A DNA stretch of 64,000 nucleotides from Paenibacillus sp. BIC5C1 (GTDB taxonomy: Bacteria; Bacillota; Bacilli; Paenibacillales; Paenibacillaceae), in contig NZ_CP135922.1 of assembly GCF_032399705.1 (NCBI RefSeq), forward strand, positions 1,302,001 through 1,366,000, written 5' to 3'. A program made the position numbers and the translations under genes. Below the pieces are notes generated by a model. It was not told the DNA's origin and did no database searches. It saw nothing but the letters and a program-made list of their open reading frames with translations. Positions within the stretch are counted from its first letter, which is position 1; the number at the start of each line of letters is the position of its first letter. Below, in pieces: positions 8,452 through 16,612 of the stretch.

Positions 8452-9165
8452 ATGAAGAAGAAGGTCGTATTGGGTTTAATGGTGGGTACACTAACACTCG
8501 GCATCGGCACTGGAGCACTTGCAGCAACGGGTCTGGAACCGATCAAAGCGTATTTGAACAGCAAGATATCTCTGAAATTAAATGGGACAACGGTAACAGC
8601 CAAAGATGCTAATGGCAAAACGGTATTGCCGATTACTTACAACGGAACGACCTATTTGCCAGTGCGTGCAGTCGGCACGCTGCTCGGTACGGAAATTACG
8701 TATGACAGCGCAACATCATCCGTTAACATTGGCAGCAGTAATGAATCTGCACCACCATCCGAAACTGGCAAGCTGACATTAAGCTCGCTTGGAACTGCAG
8801 CCTTGGGCACCTCCGACTGGCATACCAAGGATCCGGCCGAAACGGCGTACAAAGGCAAAGATTACAAAGATGTATACCTGCATACCGACACAGCCAAGCA
8901 AGGCAAGAGCTTCCAAGTCATGACCCAGAAAAAGTATGCCAAGCTGCATCTCGATCTGGCTGTTCTTGGCGGTTCACAGAAGCTTGAGATTATGGACGAG
9001 AACAATACAACGCTCAAGACAGTATCGCTTGCCCCTGAAGACGGTTTGATTGGGGTAGACGTGGATGTTGCAGACACAGATTTCATCTTTGTTGAAATCG
9101 TTGATGAGGCCCCGGGCTCCTCTCTGTTTGTTCCATTGACGACCTCATATTTAACCAAAAAATAA
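8452..9165 (+). CDS. Stalk domain (copper amine oxidase N-terminal-like) secreted protein
   Basis: Exported protein of 237 residues. The start is ATG 8452 with AGGAGG nine bases before it; the reading frame extends upstream but without a ribosome site. A signal peptide (MKKKVVLGLMVGTLTLGIGT) is followed by the copper-amine-oxidase N-terminal-like stalk domain at about residues 30-95 (the TYLPVRAVGTLLG and SSVNIG elements), common in Paenibacillus surface proteins. The remaining 130 residues form a beta-rich domain I do not recognise. No enzyme activity is implied; a cell-envelope role is inferred. Confidence 0.82.
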   Translation: MKKKVVLGLMVGTLTLGIGTGALAATGLEPIKAYLNSKISLKLNGTTVTAKDANGKTVLPITYNGTTYLPVRAVGTLLGTEITYDSATSSVNIGSSNESAPPSETGKLTLSSLGTAALGTSDWHTKDPAETAYKGKDYKDVYLHTDTAKQGKSFQVMTQKKYAKLHLDLAVLGGSQKLEIMDENNTTLKTVSLAPEDGLIGVDVDVADTDFIFVEIVDEAPGSSLFVPLTTSYLTKK

Positions 9166-9175
9166 ACGAGATAAT

Positions 9176-9242
9176 AAAAACGATTATCGCTTATGCATTG
9201 CCGGACGGTTATTCCGGACTGGCATAGCGATAATCGTTTTTT
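9176..9242. terminator. Large bidirectional terminator
   Basis: Long hairpin with arms AAAAACGATTATCGCT and AGCGATAATCGTTTTTT and a second inner CCGGA/TCCGG pairing. It is A-rich before and T-rich after, and so serves both converging genes. Confidence 0.85.
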
Positions 9243-9267
9243 CGTTCTTTTGGGACGTATGATCTGG

Positions 9268-10242
9268 TTAGCGAATTACGGTATCGAGCGGTTTGAGATT
9301 TGCTTCGATCTCTGCACGGCGACCTTCAAGGAATGGAGGCAATGCCAGGGACTCTCCAAGATAAGCCAGTTCTTCATCCGTGTCGAACCCGGGACCATCG
9401 GTTGCCAGCTCGAACAGAATGCCATTAGCTTCACGGAAGTACAGGGAGCGGAAGTAGAAACGGTCTACGAAACCGGAATTCGGGAATCGGAAATTATGAA
9501 CCCGTTCCACCCATTGTTTCAGTTCTTCTTCATTATCGACCCGGAAGGCAACATGGTGCACACTGCCTCGACCAGGGCGTTCTTGGGTAAGGTCATTTCG
9601 TTCTTCGACATGCACCTCGGAGCCGCTACCACCTTCACCGGATTCGAAGACGAGTACATCGGGTTGGCCTGCGACAAAAGCAGGATAGGTTCCTTTTTGA
9701 CGGAAGCCGAGCAGTTCGGTAAGAACTGGAGTGGTAAGAGAGGCATCTTTAACGGTAAGATGCACTGGGCCTAAGCCGACAATGCCATACTCGACAGGCA
9801 CAGGGCTTTGATCCCAAGGTTTGCCCCCGGCAACACCTGTATTGTGTTCATCAGAAACAAGGATCAGACGTTGTCCCTCAAAGTCTGTAAACGAGAGAGT
9901 GGCCCGCCCCCCACGTTCGGTGATTTCTCCATGAGGAACATCGAATTCTTCAAAACGCTGTTGCCAGTACGCAAGGGCTGCATCGCTAGGAACACGAAGT
10001 GACGTTGCTGAGATGCTGTTCACGCCTTCACGTGTCTGTCCGGCCATTGGAATTTCAAAGAAGGTAAGTTCAGTACCGGGATTCCCTTTTTCATCTCCAT
10101 AGAAGAGGTGGTAGACTGAAACATCATCCTGGTTGACTGTTTTTTTGATCAATCGCAATCCCATGACGTTGGTGTAGAACCGATAATTCTCAGTGGCGTG
10201 AGCAGTCAGTGCAGATACATGGTGAAGTCCTTTGATTTGCAT
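9268..10242 (-). CDS. VOC-family ring-cleaving dioxygenase (MhqO/LinE-like)
   Basis: Predicted Fe(II) extradiol-type dioxygenase acting on hydroquinones or catechols, cytoplasmic, 324 residues. It has two VOC (glyoxalase/bleomycin) modules: the first opens with IKGLHHVSALT, and the second carries a likely metal triad of His161 (GPVHLTV), His229/230 (SVHHVAF) and Glu278 (ILFELA). The start is ATG 10240-10242 behind AGGAGG; an upstream ATG at 10272 has no such site. In Bacillus, relatives (mhqO, catE) are induced by quinones through MhqR or YodB repressors. A perfect odd-centre palindrome at 10402-10416 in the leader may be such an operator. Substrate is unproven. Confidence 0.88.
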   Translation of the reverse strand: MQIKGLHHVSALTAHATENYRFYTNVMGLRLIKKTVNQDDVSVYHLFYGDEKGNPGTELTFFEIPMAGQTREGVNSISATSLRVPSDAALAYWQQRFEEFDVPHGEITERGGRATLSFTDFEGQRLILVSDEHNTGVAGGKPWDQSPVPVEYGIVGLGPVHLTVKDASLTTPVLTELLGFRQKGTYPAFVAGQPDVLVFESGEGGSGSEVHVEERNDLTQERPGRGSVHHVAFRVDNEEELKQWVERVHNFRFPNSGFVDRFYFRSLYFREANGILFELATDGPGFDTDEELAYLGESLALPPFLEGRRAEIEANLKPLDTVIR

Positions 10243-10266
10243 TATAAATTCCTCCTGGTTATATAT

Positions 10267-10309
10267 GTTCAACTAATGAGTGTTTACACAGGCACTCCGA
10301 TGACAGAAC
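10267..10309 (+). repeat. Dispersed 43-nt intergenic element, copy B
   Basis: Begins GTTCAACTAATGAG and contains GTTTACACAGGCACTCCGAT then GACAGAAC. It is identical to copy A at 38 of 43 positions. A TCTGTC about 40 bases further on can pair with its GACAGA, so it may be the left half of a larger fold. It lies in the 5' region of the dioxygenase gene, antisense to it. Confidence 0.75.
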
Positions 10310-10401
10310 AATCGGAAAGCTTCTTCAGTTTATTTCTGTCCTCTCCGTTATCGTGTAAATGTATAGAAGAACATAGATATATTTTATAATATTCCGTTAA
10401 G

Positions 10402-10416
10402 AAAGTTACTAACTTT
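10402..10416. promoter_or_regulatory. Candidate operator palindrome
   Basis: AAAGTTA-C-TAACTTT is a perfect 15-base inverted repeat with an odd centre, about 160 bases upstream of the dioxygenase ATG and close to AT-rich promoter sequence. HxlR/YodB and MarR-type regulators bind sites of this shape. The cognate regulator is not known. Confidence 0.45.
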
Positions 10417-10578
10417 TAGTTTGTTTTGTTGTTGAATTTATCTTAACATAAAGATATTTAAAATACAATCCTAATTTAGAATTCCATCTGGACAGTCTGC
10501 TCATTCAATGCCAAAATGAAAAAGTTAACATTAAAGAGATATATTGTGTTCCTGTAATGAGAAGGAGAGAAGAGGCAC

Positions 10579-11340
10579 ATGGCTTATCCTCAGTGGTTAG
10601 ACCCTTATGATGCAGAACCGTTTATGCTGTTTTCCACTTCGCACCTATGGGCGATTAGCCTTATTGCTGCATTAATTATATTGATGTTCCTGTTTCGGAA
10701 TCGGCTGCGCTCATTATCATCCAACATACGCCGTACTATTCGAATTACGATGGCCTGTGTCATGTTCGGCTGTGAGATTGTACTTCAGCTCTGGTATGTA
10801 TATGGGGATGTATGGAGTCTACAGACTTCATTGCCGCTGGAACTATGCAGTCTGTCACTATTGTTATCTGCGCTGCTATTATTGACACGCAGCCGACTGC
10901 TGCATTCTGCATTGCTGTTCGCAGGAATAGCAGGAGCCTTGATGGCGATCGTAACCCCTAATCTCGGTTATGATTATGCACATTTTCGTTTCATTCAATT
11001 TTTTACTGCTCACGCCTGTATTATTCTGGCTTTGCTCTATATGACTTGGGTGGAACAGCTTCGTCCAAGTTGGAGATCAGTGCTGGGATCGATGATATTC
11101 GTGAACGTGGCTGCGTTGGTCGTATACGGTGTGGATGTCCTGCTTGAAGCCAATTATATGTTTCTAAGACACAAACCGAATACGCCTTCAGTACTCGACA
11201 TGTTGGGGCCCTACCCCATGTACATTCTTGGGGAAGAGGTACTGGCGTTAGTCATGTTCTCCCTAATGTACGTCCTGCTCTTTGCGATTCCGGAGCGACT
11301 GAATAATCGGGTGAGGAGAGGAAAGAGTTCAGCGCTCTAG
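10579..11340 (+). CDS. TIGR02206-type integral membrane protein (YwaF-like)
   Basis: Membrane protein of 253 residues with about seven predicted helices, matching the TIGR02206/YwaF family of unknown function. The family-typical segments are the opening STSHLWAIS, the LPLELCSLS loop after helix 3 and HFRFIQFFTAH in the middle. The start ATG follows GAAGGAGAG. There is no signal peptide beyond the first helix. It is flanked by an oppositely oriented dioxygenase and SDR and is apparently monocistronic, ending before a bidirectional terminator. Function unknown. Confidence 0.85.
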   Translation: MAYPQWLDPYDAEPFMLFSTSHLWAISLIAALIILMFLFRNRLRSLSSNIRRTIRITMACVMFGCEIVLQLWYVYGDVWSLQTSLPLELCSLSLLLSALLLLTRSRLLHSALLFAGIAGALMAIVTPNLGYDYAHFRFIQFFTAHACIILALLYMTWVEQLRPSWRSVLGSMIFVNVAALVVYGVDVLLEANYMFLRHKPNTPSVLDMLGPYPMYILGEEVLALVMFSLMYVLLFAIPERLNNRVRRGKSSAL

Positions 11341-11413
11341 TTAAAAATCATTTGTCCTGATGGTAGGCAGCGGGGGCTGTTCTTCGTTCTTCTCTAAAGA
11401 TATATTTCAAACT

Positions 11414-11460
11414 AAACATCCCGCAGTGATCTTGATATCCAGATCGTTTGCGGGATGTTT
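11414..11460. terminator. Bidirectional terminator
   Basis: AAACATCCCGCA pairs with TGCGGGATGTTT, with an inner GATCT/AGATC pairing. It lies between the convergent YwaF-like and SDR genes. Confidence 0.8.
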
Positions 11461-11494
11461 GGTTGTTAACTTCACAGAGATATGTTTCTAATTT

Positions 11495-12289
11495 TTATCC
11501 CCGAAGCAAAGATTCCGCTCCATCCACGTAGATCCGGGTGCCGGTCACATGGGAAGATTCATCAGAGGCGAGGAAGAGCACCAGATTGGCGACTTGCTTC
11601 GACGTTCCAGGTTCACCTTTGAGTGGATGTTCATGACCTTCCGGAAATTCAACAGGGATCTGTACTTCTTTTAGATCGTCCGAAGGATAGGTGTTATCAT
11701 CGATGTTCGTATCTATGGCTCCCGGGCAGACGGCGTTGACACGGATCTTGTAACGGCCCAGTTCCAATGCAGCCATCTTCGTAAAAGCCGTCTGACCAGC
11801 TTTACTGGAAGCGTATGCAGAGAACCCAATGCCAGAGAATACGCGGTTACCGTTAATCGAACTTGTAATAATGATGCTGCCGCCGCGGTCTTTCAAATGG
11901 GGGATGGCGTACTTCACAGTTGCGAACGTGCCGCGCATATTGATGCCCATCGTCTGATCCCAGTCTTCAGGTTCCATCGTTTCGATGGGAGCCATCGTGC
12001 CATTAATTCCCGCATTGGCAAACACAATATCGAGCTGTCCGGCTTGCTCCGCTACCTGATTGATTGCTTTTTGTACGTTGTCCGGTTTGGATATATCACA
12101 TTCAATGACGTGTGCTTCTCCGCCTGCGTTTTCGATCGTCTGTTTGGTTTTCTCTGCATTCTCCGGGGTCCGGTCCAGCATGAACACTTTGGCCCCATGC
12201 TCAGCGAAACGAATGGCTGTTGCCTGACCAATTCCCGAGCCACCTCCGGTTACAATCGCAACTTTTCCTTGCAAACGTTGTTCAGTCAT
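11495..12289 (-). CDS. SDR-family NAD(P)-dependent oxidoreductase
   Basis: Classical short-chain dehydrogenase/reductase, 264 residues, cytoplasmic. The Rossmann glycine motif is TGGGSGIG (residues 14-21), the structural NAG motif is at 92-94, and the catalytic Ser (about 143), Tyr159 and Lys163 appear in the YASSK arrangement. The family helix SSKAGQTAFTKMAALELG and the CPGAIDT loop follow. An acidic residue at the end of beta-2 (MLDRT) suggests NAD preference. The start ATG is preceded by GGAGGG. The substrate cannot be told from sequence, and no neighbouring gene suggests one. Confidence 0.9.
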   Translation of the reverse strand: MTEQRLQGKVAIVTGGGSGIGQATAIRFAEHGAKVFMLDRTPENAEKTKQTIENAGGEAHVIECDISKPDNVQKAINQVAEQAGQLDIVFANAGINGTMAPIETMEPEDWDQTMGINMRGTFATVKYAIPHLKDRGGSIIITSSINGNRVFSGIGFSAYASSKAGQTAFTKMAALELGRYKIRVNAVCPGAIDTNIDDNTYPSDDLKEVQIPVEFPEGHEHPLKGEPGTSKQVANLVLFLASDESSHVTGTRIYVDGAESLLRG

Positions 12290-12446
12290 CCTTATCCCTC
12301 CGTATCGTATGGATTGTCGGTATACTCTCTATCTCTACATACCCGACTCCCGCATGGTGAATCAGTTGAATCCATATAAAAAAGGACCGCATCGCGGCCC
12401 TCAGTTTGCATCCTTTATGATTATAATGATCTGATTGCTTGTAAAA

Positions 12447-12704
12447 TTACTTATGTTTCTTCCAGTCCATCGAACTATTGTTCAACAGGTACTCAAAATC
12501 ATTATCTTTCCGCTTCTGTTCCGCTTTACGAGCTTCTTCGGCCTGCAGGCGTTCCTGCTCTTTGCGGTCTGCCTCGGCAGCCTTGGCTTCATCAGCCTGA
12601 GCCTTCAGTTTCTCTAACACATCACTGCTCAGCAGATCCTTAAGTGTGGTCGGTTTATCCTGTGCTGCTTTGGGAGCAGGGGGGTGTTTTTTGGATTTTG
12701 CCAT
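12447..12704 (-). CDS. YqkE-type small protein (DUF3886)
   Basis: Highly charged protein of 85 residues. It starts at ATG 12702-12704 (MAKSKKH) behind GAGGAG; an upstream in-frame ATG at 12728 lacks a site. The middle is a long Glu/Lys/Arg/Ala-rich helix (residues about 30-70), probably a coiled coil, and the C-terminal FEYLLNNSSMDWKKHK segment is typical of Bacillus YqkE. Role unknown. It lies upstream of the SDR gene on the same strand but 157 bases away. Confidence 0.75.
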   Translation of the reverse strand: MAKSKKHPPAPKAAQDKPTTLKDLLSSDVLEKLKAQADEAKAAEADRKEQERLQAEEARKAEQKRKDNDFEYLLNNSSMDWKKHK

Positions 12705-12904
12705 AGAAAAATCTCCTCTCAAAAACATGAATCAGCTTCCATTATCGTTCAGTAAACATATTATATCAGGTTCACCAAACCCATTCCATGAAACTGAGGG
12801 ACAAAAGCAGGAAATAGGGAGTTGCGTGACGAATGAAAACGGGTATAAATTCATATATTATTACCGATACTGCGACTATTCCCGGGAGAAAGGAGTCGTT
12901 GTTC

Positions 12905-13015
12905 GTGGAAGTAAACCGTAGTTTACTGAAAGGGCTTGCATGGGGTGTTGCTTTCAGCTGTCCGCTATGGATTGCGATCATCGGGTGGTTGCGTTTGATG
13001 GGATGGATGTATTGA
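12905..13015 (+). CDS. Putative 36-residue membrane microprotein
   Basis: Short reading frame from GTG 12905 to a TGA ending at 13015, preceded by AAGGAG with a nine-base spacer. The product has a basic N-terminus (EVNRSLLKG) and one hydrophobic stretch rich in Trp and Ile (WGVAFSCPLWIAIIGWL). No family recognised. Support is the ribosome site and the clean amphipathic-then-membrane pattern only. Confidence 0.4.
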   Translation: MEVNRSLLKGLAWGVAFSCPLWIAIIGWLRLMGWMY

Positions 13016-13085
13016 GACCAGCGGGTTGCAGAGCTGCTGCATATAGAGTTGTGCCAGAATAGGGCATTTTTTATAAAGTTATTTA

Positions 13086-13099
13086 TGTAAACGCTAACA
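13086..13099 (+). promoter_or_regulatory. Perfect catabolite-responsive element (cre)
   Basis: TGTAAACGCTAACA fits the CcpA consensus TGWAARCGYTWNCW at every position. It lies just before a terminator in a region where a microprotein gene and the cyclophilin gene converge, so its target is unclear. Confidence 0.5.
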
Positions 13100-13106
13100 T
13101 TGAATA

Positions 13107-13145
13107 AAGCTCTGCCTTGCGTGAATACGCAGGACAGAGCTTTTG
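13107..13145. terminator. Terminator before the cyclophilin gene
   Basis: AGCTCTG...TGCGT pairs with ACGCA...CAGAGCT around a GAAT loop and is followed by TTTTG. It can serve either strand. Confidence 0.7.
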
Positions 13146-13197
13146 TTTGTCTTACAGGTTATGAATCAAGATGGATAACTAAGATCTGTTCCAAAGG

Positions 13198-13845
13198 TTA
13201 AGGCATTTTTACCGGTTCTGGATATTCCAGACCGTGGGTGTCAACAGTGACTTTTTTCATCACCTGATCGGTAACCGGTTTGTCTTGTGCACCTATTTCC
13301 TGAGCAGCGATTCCATCAACGACTTCCATACCTTCTGTAACTTTACCGAATGTGGCATAGGCATTATCGAGATAATCAGCATCCGCTAACATGATGAAAA
13401 ACTGGGAACCTGCGGAGTCCAAATCATTTGTCCGCGCCATGGAGATAACCCCACGCGTGTGATTCAAGTGGTTTTTGTGACCATTGGATGTAAATTCTCC
13501 TTTGATCGCATAACCAGGACCTCCTGAACCGTCGCCAGCTGGATCACCACCCTGAATCATAAAGCCTGGGATAACGCGGTGAAAGATCAGGCCATCATAG
13601 AAGCCTTTATTGGCGAGTGAGATAAAATTATTCACCGTGTTTGGAGCAATCTCCGGATAGAGCTCAATGACAATTTTCTGCCCATCTGACATTTCAATTG
13701 TGGCTACAGGATTAGGGCCAGTAGGTTCCACTGGAGCAGGTGCTTCCGTTGCGCCGCTTGAAGGGCGTCCACAACCACTAATGACGATAAGCAGCATCGC
13801 TAGAACCAGCGACACAGCTGTTGTTTTTTTCCACCGAAAAGACAT
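13198..13845 (-). CDS. Lipoprotein peptidyl-prolyl isomerase (cyclophilin type)
   Basis: Cyclophilin-type cis-trans prolyl isomerase anchored outside the membrane, 215 residues. A lipoprotein signal peptide ends in VISGC with Cys25 as the lipid site. The cyclophilin domain spans about 48-205 and contains FHRVIPGFMIQGGDPAGDGSG, the core catalytic segment with the active Arg, Phe and Gln, then the GVISMART and SQFFIML elements. The start ATG follows AAGGGGG. It probably assists folding of exported proteins, in keeping with the many secreted enzymes nearby. Confidence 0.93.
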   Translation of the reverse strand: MSFRWKKTTAVSLVLAMLLIVISGCGRPSSGATEAPAPVEPTGPNPVATIEMSDGQKIVIELYPEIAPNTVNNFISLANKGFYDGLIFHRVIPGFMIQGGDPAGDGSGGPGYAIKGEFTSNGHKNHLNHTRGVISMARTNDLDSAGSQFFIMLADADYLDNAYATFGKVTEGMEVVDGIAAQEIGAQDKPVTDQVMKKVTVDTHGLEYPEPVKMP

Positions 13846-14102
13846 GAGAACGTTCCCCCTTGCATCTCTGCATAATATATTTAGTCAGAATTATTTTCGG
13901 ATAATCCCTCAACTATCATACCGTTTTTGCGGACAAGATGGCAATGCAAGGCAGGATATTATGGGCGATAAGGGATGGTGTAAATGCTTACAGAGGTGTA
14001 AAATAAGGAAAATGCTTCCGCAGTCAGGGACGTACGGGTCTGTTCCGTCCGCTCCAATACACGGCAGTCCCGACGTCATTAACGGAAAGGGCGTGCGGGT
14101 AT

Positions 14103-15314
14103 ATGGACTTCTCGTGGAAGCGTAATCTGGTGATTTTGTGGATTGGTGTGTTTTTTTGCAGCACCGCTTATTCAATCTCCATCCCATTTCTGCCTTTGTT
14201 TCTGAGTGGCGATCTGGGCGTTCGTGATCACCTGGAGTTCTGGTCAGGGCTTGCCTTTGGCATCACGTTTCTGGCAAGTGCGCTGGTGTCTCCCTTCTGG
14301 GGATCACTGGCTGACAAATACGGGCGCAAGCCAATGCTGATCCGGTCGGGATACAGCCTTGCGGTTTTGTATTTGATCAATTATTTTGTGCAGGACCCCT
14401 ATTCGCTAATCGTGGTTCGTTTGTTTCAGGGATTGCTTGCGGGGTTTGTTCCGGCGGCGATTGCACTGGTCGGTACCAATACACCGGAAGAGAAGACAGG
14501 GTATGCGCTTGGTATCATGTCAACAGCCGGCGCAACAGGAGGTATAATCGGCCCGTTAATTGGCGGGGTCGTAAGCCACTATTATGGCAACCGGAATGCG
14601 TTTTTATTTTCCAGCATCGTAGTATTGGTCTCGGCGTTGATAGCAACCTTCTGGGTCAAAGAAGAGAACTTCAACCGGAACAAGGCACGTTCTCATGTGA
14701 TGGATGACATCCGTGAAGCCAGGGCCAATCGATTGTTTATTACGGTGCTTGGCATGATGGGCATATGTACCTTCTCCGTGATGATTCTGGAGCCATTATT
14801 GACCGTATACGTGATGGAAATGGGCATTCAGCCCGATCGTGCTTCTCTCAGCTCGGGTATTATTTTCTCTGCAGTTGGTGTAGCTACGGTTATTATGGCG
14901 CCGCGTTGGGGCAAGATCGGTTCACGAATCGGATATGGCAAAGTACTGATCATTGGCCTCGTTGGTGGGGCGATCGGTAACCTGCTGCAGTTTTTCACTA
15001 CAGGCTATATTGGATTCGGCATCTTGCGTTTTGTGTATGGATTATTCTTTGCTGCGGTGTTCCCGGCGATTAATGCAATGATTGTGCAAGTGACTGAACC
15101 TGGCTTCCGGGGAAGAGCATTCAGCCTGAATCAGTCGGCTTCTCAAATCGGTACGATGGCGGGGCCGATAATCGGTGGTGTTCTGGGTGGCTGGTTGCCG
15201 ATTCGTTGGATTTTTATCATCAATGGAGTGGCGCTGCTAATTACCGCCATTGTGGCGAAATGGTCCCGACTGGAGGAGAAGTTGCCGGGATCGGGCAAAC
15301 CCTTGGCGAAGTAA
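14103..15314 (+). CDS. MFS drug-efflux-type transporter
   Basis: Major facilitator transporter, 403 residues, with about twelve membrane helices. The loop 2-3 signature is GSLADKYGRKPML (about residues 75-88), and the antiporter-like helix 5 motif is GATGGIIGPLIGG. These features resemble the DHA1 multidrug group (MdtG-like). The start ATG follows a GGAAAGGGCG stretch. The 5' leader contains a possible GGGAC/GTCCC stem (14027-14071). No regulator is adjacent. Substrate unknown. Confidence 0.87.
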   Translation: MDFSWKRNLVILWIGVFFCSTAYSISIPFLPLFLSGDLGVRDHLEFWSGLAFGITFLASALVSPFWGSLADKYGRKPMLIRSGYSLAVLYLINYFVQDPYSLIVVRLFQGLLAGFVPAAIALVGTNTPEEKTGYALGIMSTAGATGGIIGPLIGGVVSHYYGNRNAFLFSSIVVLVSALIATFWVKEENFNRNKARSHVMDDIREARANRLFITVLGMMGICTFSVMILEPLLTVYVMEMGIQPDRASLSSGIIFSAVGVATVIMAPRWGKIGSRIGYGKVLIIGLVGGAIGNLLQFFTTGYIGFGILRFVYGLFFAAVFPAINAMIVQVTEPGFRGRAFSLNQSASQIGTMAGPIIGGVLGGWLPIRWIFIINGVALLITAIVAKWSRLEEKLPGSGKPLAK

Positions 15315-15360
15315 TCAATAACGTAAAACGTTAAATGGTTTATCGGATATCAGAGCGAGG

Positions 15361-15398
15361 GATGGCACCGTACGGATACGGTAGCCATCTCTTTTTTT
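15361..15398 (+). terminator. Terminator of the MFS gene
   Basis: GATGGC-ACCGT pairs with ACGGT-GCCATC and is followed by a run of seven T. Confidence 0.85.
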
Positions 15399-15434
15399 GG
15401 ATACAGTCTTTGTTGCTAGCGAAATTAAAGCAAA

Positions 15435-15462
15435 AAGAAACCTCTAACCAAAGAGGTTTCTT
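15435..15462 (-). terminator. Terminator of the small-protein pair
   Basis: AAGAAACCTCT (15435-15445) pairs with AGAGGTTTCTT (15452-15462). On the minus strand it runs into TTTTTGC, placing it downstream of the 15491 gene. Confidence 0.75.
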
Positions 15463-15490
15463 ATACCCTTAAAGAATCTGTAATGCGTTC

Positions 15491-15700
15491 TTATTTATCC
15501 GAGGATGAATCTTTTCGGGGAACTTCAACCCCTTCAACGTTCTCTTTCGGAATGGCATGTTCAACAGCATCAAGTTGATCCTCATCCGCCAGTGCTTCCG
15601 GAAAGGAGTCTTCCGTGAATAATCCAAAATTCGGATCAATATCCCGCTCGGTTACCAAATTTTCGGGCTCATGTACTTGTCGCTTGTGATTATCCTTCAT
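15491..15700 (-). CDS. Small acidic hypothetical protein (69 residues)
   Basis: Starts at ATG 15698-15700 (MKDNHKRQ) behind AGGAGGTG. The product is hydrophilic and acidic (NVEGVEVPRKDSSSDK at the end), without membrane segments. It lies 38 bases after the next upstream gene on the same strand and before a terminator, so the two probably form one transcript. No family recognised; low-complexity proteins of this kind are common in Paenibacillus. Confidence 0.65.
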   Translation of the reverse strand: MKDNHKRQVHEPENLVTERDIDPNFGLFTEDSFPEALADEDQLDAVEHAIPKENVEGVEVPRKDSSSDK

Positions 15701-15738
15701 CGTGACTGCACCTCCTAATTCATGCTGTGACAAGAGGA

Positions 15739-16107
15739 TTAGCGCCGTGGTGGAATGTCGTTCTCTGGTTTCCCATCTGCCCCAGCGCCGTTTAGCAGGT
15801 CCGTCCCGTGAAGAGCATTGGGGTCGGGTGCGGCAGGATCAACCGGACTATTCGGTTGAATTAGATCAGCATCAGGTACGGATTCAAGTGCAGGCTCCGC
15901 TGTCCGTGACTCCAATACCGGCTCTTCTGTAGCCGTTACAAATGGGGGATTCACTGTATTTTCAGTATCGATACGTTTTCCCGTAACTTCATCAAAGGTA
16001 TCTATGTCACCTTCAGGAACTTCAGTTTCCAGTGGAATATCACGTGACCTCTGATAACGGTCGTAGTAACGTTCGCTCTCTTCATTACTAATCGGTCTGT
16101 CTGACAT
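15739..16107 (-). CDS. Acidic Pro/Glu/Asp-rich hypothetical protein (122 residues)
   Basis: Starts at ATG 16105-16107 (MSDRPISNEE) behind AAGGAG. The N-terminus is charged (ESERYYDRYQRSRDIP). The rest is low-complexity, rich in Pro, Asp and Glu and probably disordered. There are no membrane segments or cysteines. It is followed by the 15491 gene in the same direction. Function unknown. Confidence 0.65.
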   Translation of the reverse strand: MSDRPISNEESERYYDRYQRSRDIPLETEVPEGDIDTFDEVTGKRIDTENTVNPPFVTATEEPVLESRTAEPALESVPDADLIQPNSPVDPAAPDPNALHGTDLLNGAGADGKPENDIPPRR

Positions 16108-16305
16108 AAGTAGCACTCCTTTTTAGTGGATTATATTTAATGGTTGTTTGTTTGATTGGGCAGTTATCTAGTAAAGGTTCTTATTCGGTAGTTACCCAAA
16201 GGGCTAACGTTGTAATCTTGCCTAGTATGATTCCCTTGTGTTCCCAAAATATGAATATAAGATGAAAGTGAATAATGTACGGATTACAGATTCAACGTAT
16301 ACGCT

Positions 16306-16467
16306 TTAAAATTTAGGGAATACATATTTGACCAGAAAATACAGAAATCCAAAGAAAATAATGATATAAGCCGCATACTTGATAAACGTTGAAGCGACCA
16401 TACTTGAATCCGATTTGTGTTGGACATCCTTATGTTCTACCTCTACCGTTCTGTGTGGCTCATTCAT
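16306..16467 (-). CDS. Single-span membrane microprotein (53 residues)
   Basis: Reading frame from ATG 16465-16467 to TAA at 16306-16308, preceded by GAGGAG with a good spacer. The N-terminal half is charged and His-rich (MNEPHRTVEVEHKDVQHKS), and residues 28-50 form one membrane helix (ASTFIKYAAYIIIFFGFLYF). The short tail is VKYVFPKF. The clean topology and ribosome site make it convincing despite its size. No family recognised. It shares strand with the two acidic proteins but is 199 bases away. Confidence 0.7.
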   Translation of the reverse strand: MNEPHRTVEVEHKDVQHKSDSSMVASTFIKYAAYIIIFFGFLYFLVKYVFPKF

Positions 16468-16612
16468 TTGAATCACTCCTCAATAGTATGTGTTTGCTTT
16501 GAGGAACCATTACACCCGATAGGGATGATTGAATCGCACGGGTCAGTTTTACAGCTTTTCATCTTTGGCCTATGATATGATGAAACATGGATATAAGAGG
16601 GAGGGATTCCAA

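Larger units (their letters stand above)
10243..10578. other. Divergent intergenic region, VOC dioxygenase / YwaF-like gene
   Basis: No gene seen. It contains copy B of the dispersed element (10267-10309) and the palindrome at 10402-10416. AT-rich promoter-like sequence lies around 10370-10400 for the minus-strand dioxygenase and around 10440-10480 for the plus-strand gene. Confidence 0.6.
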
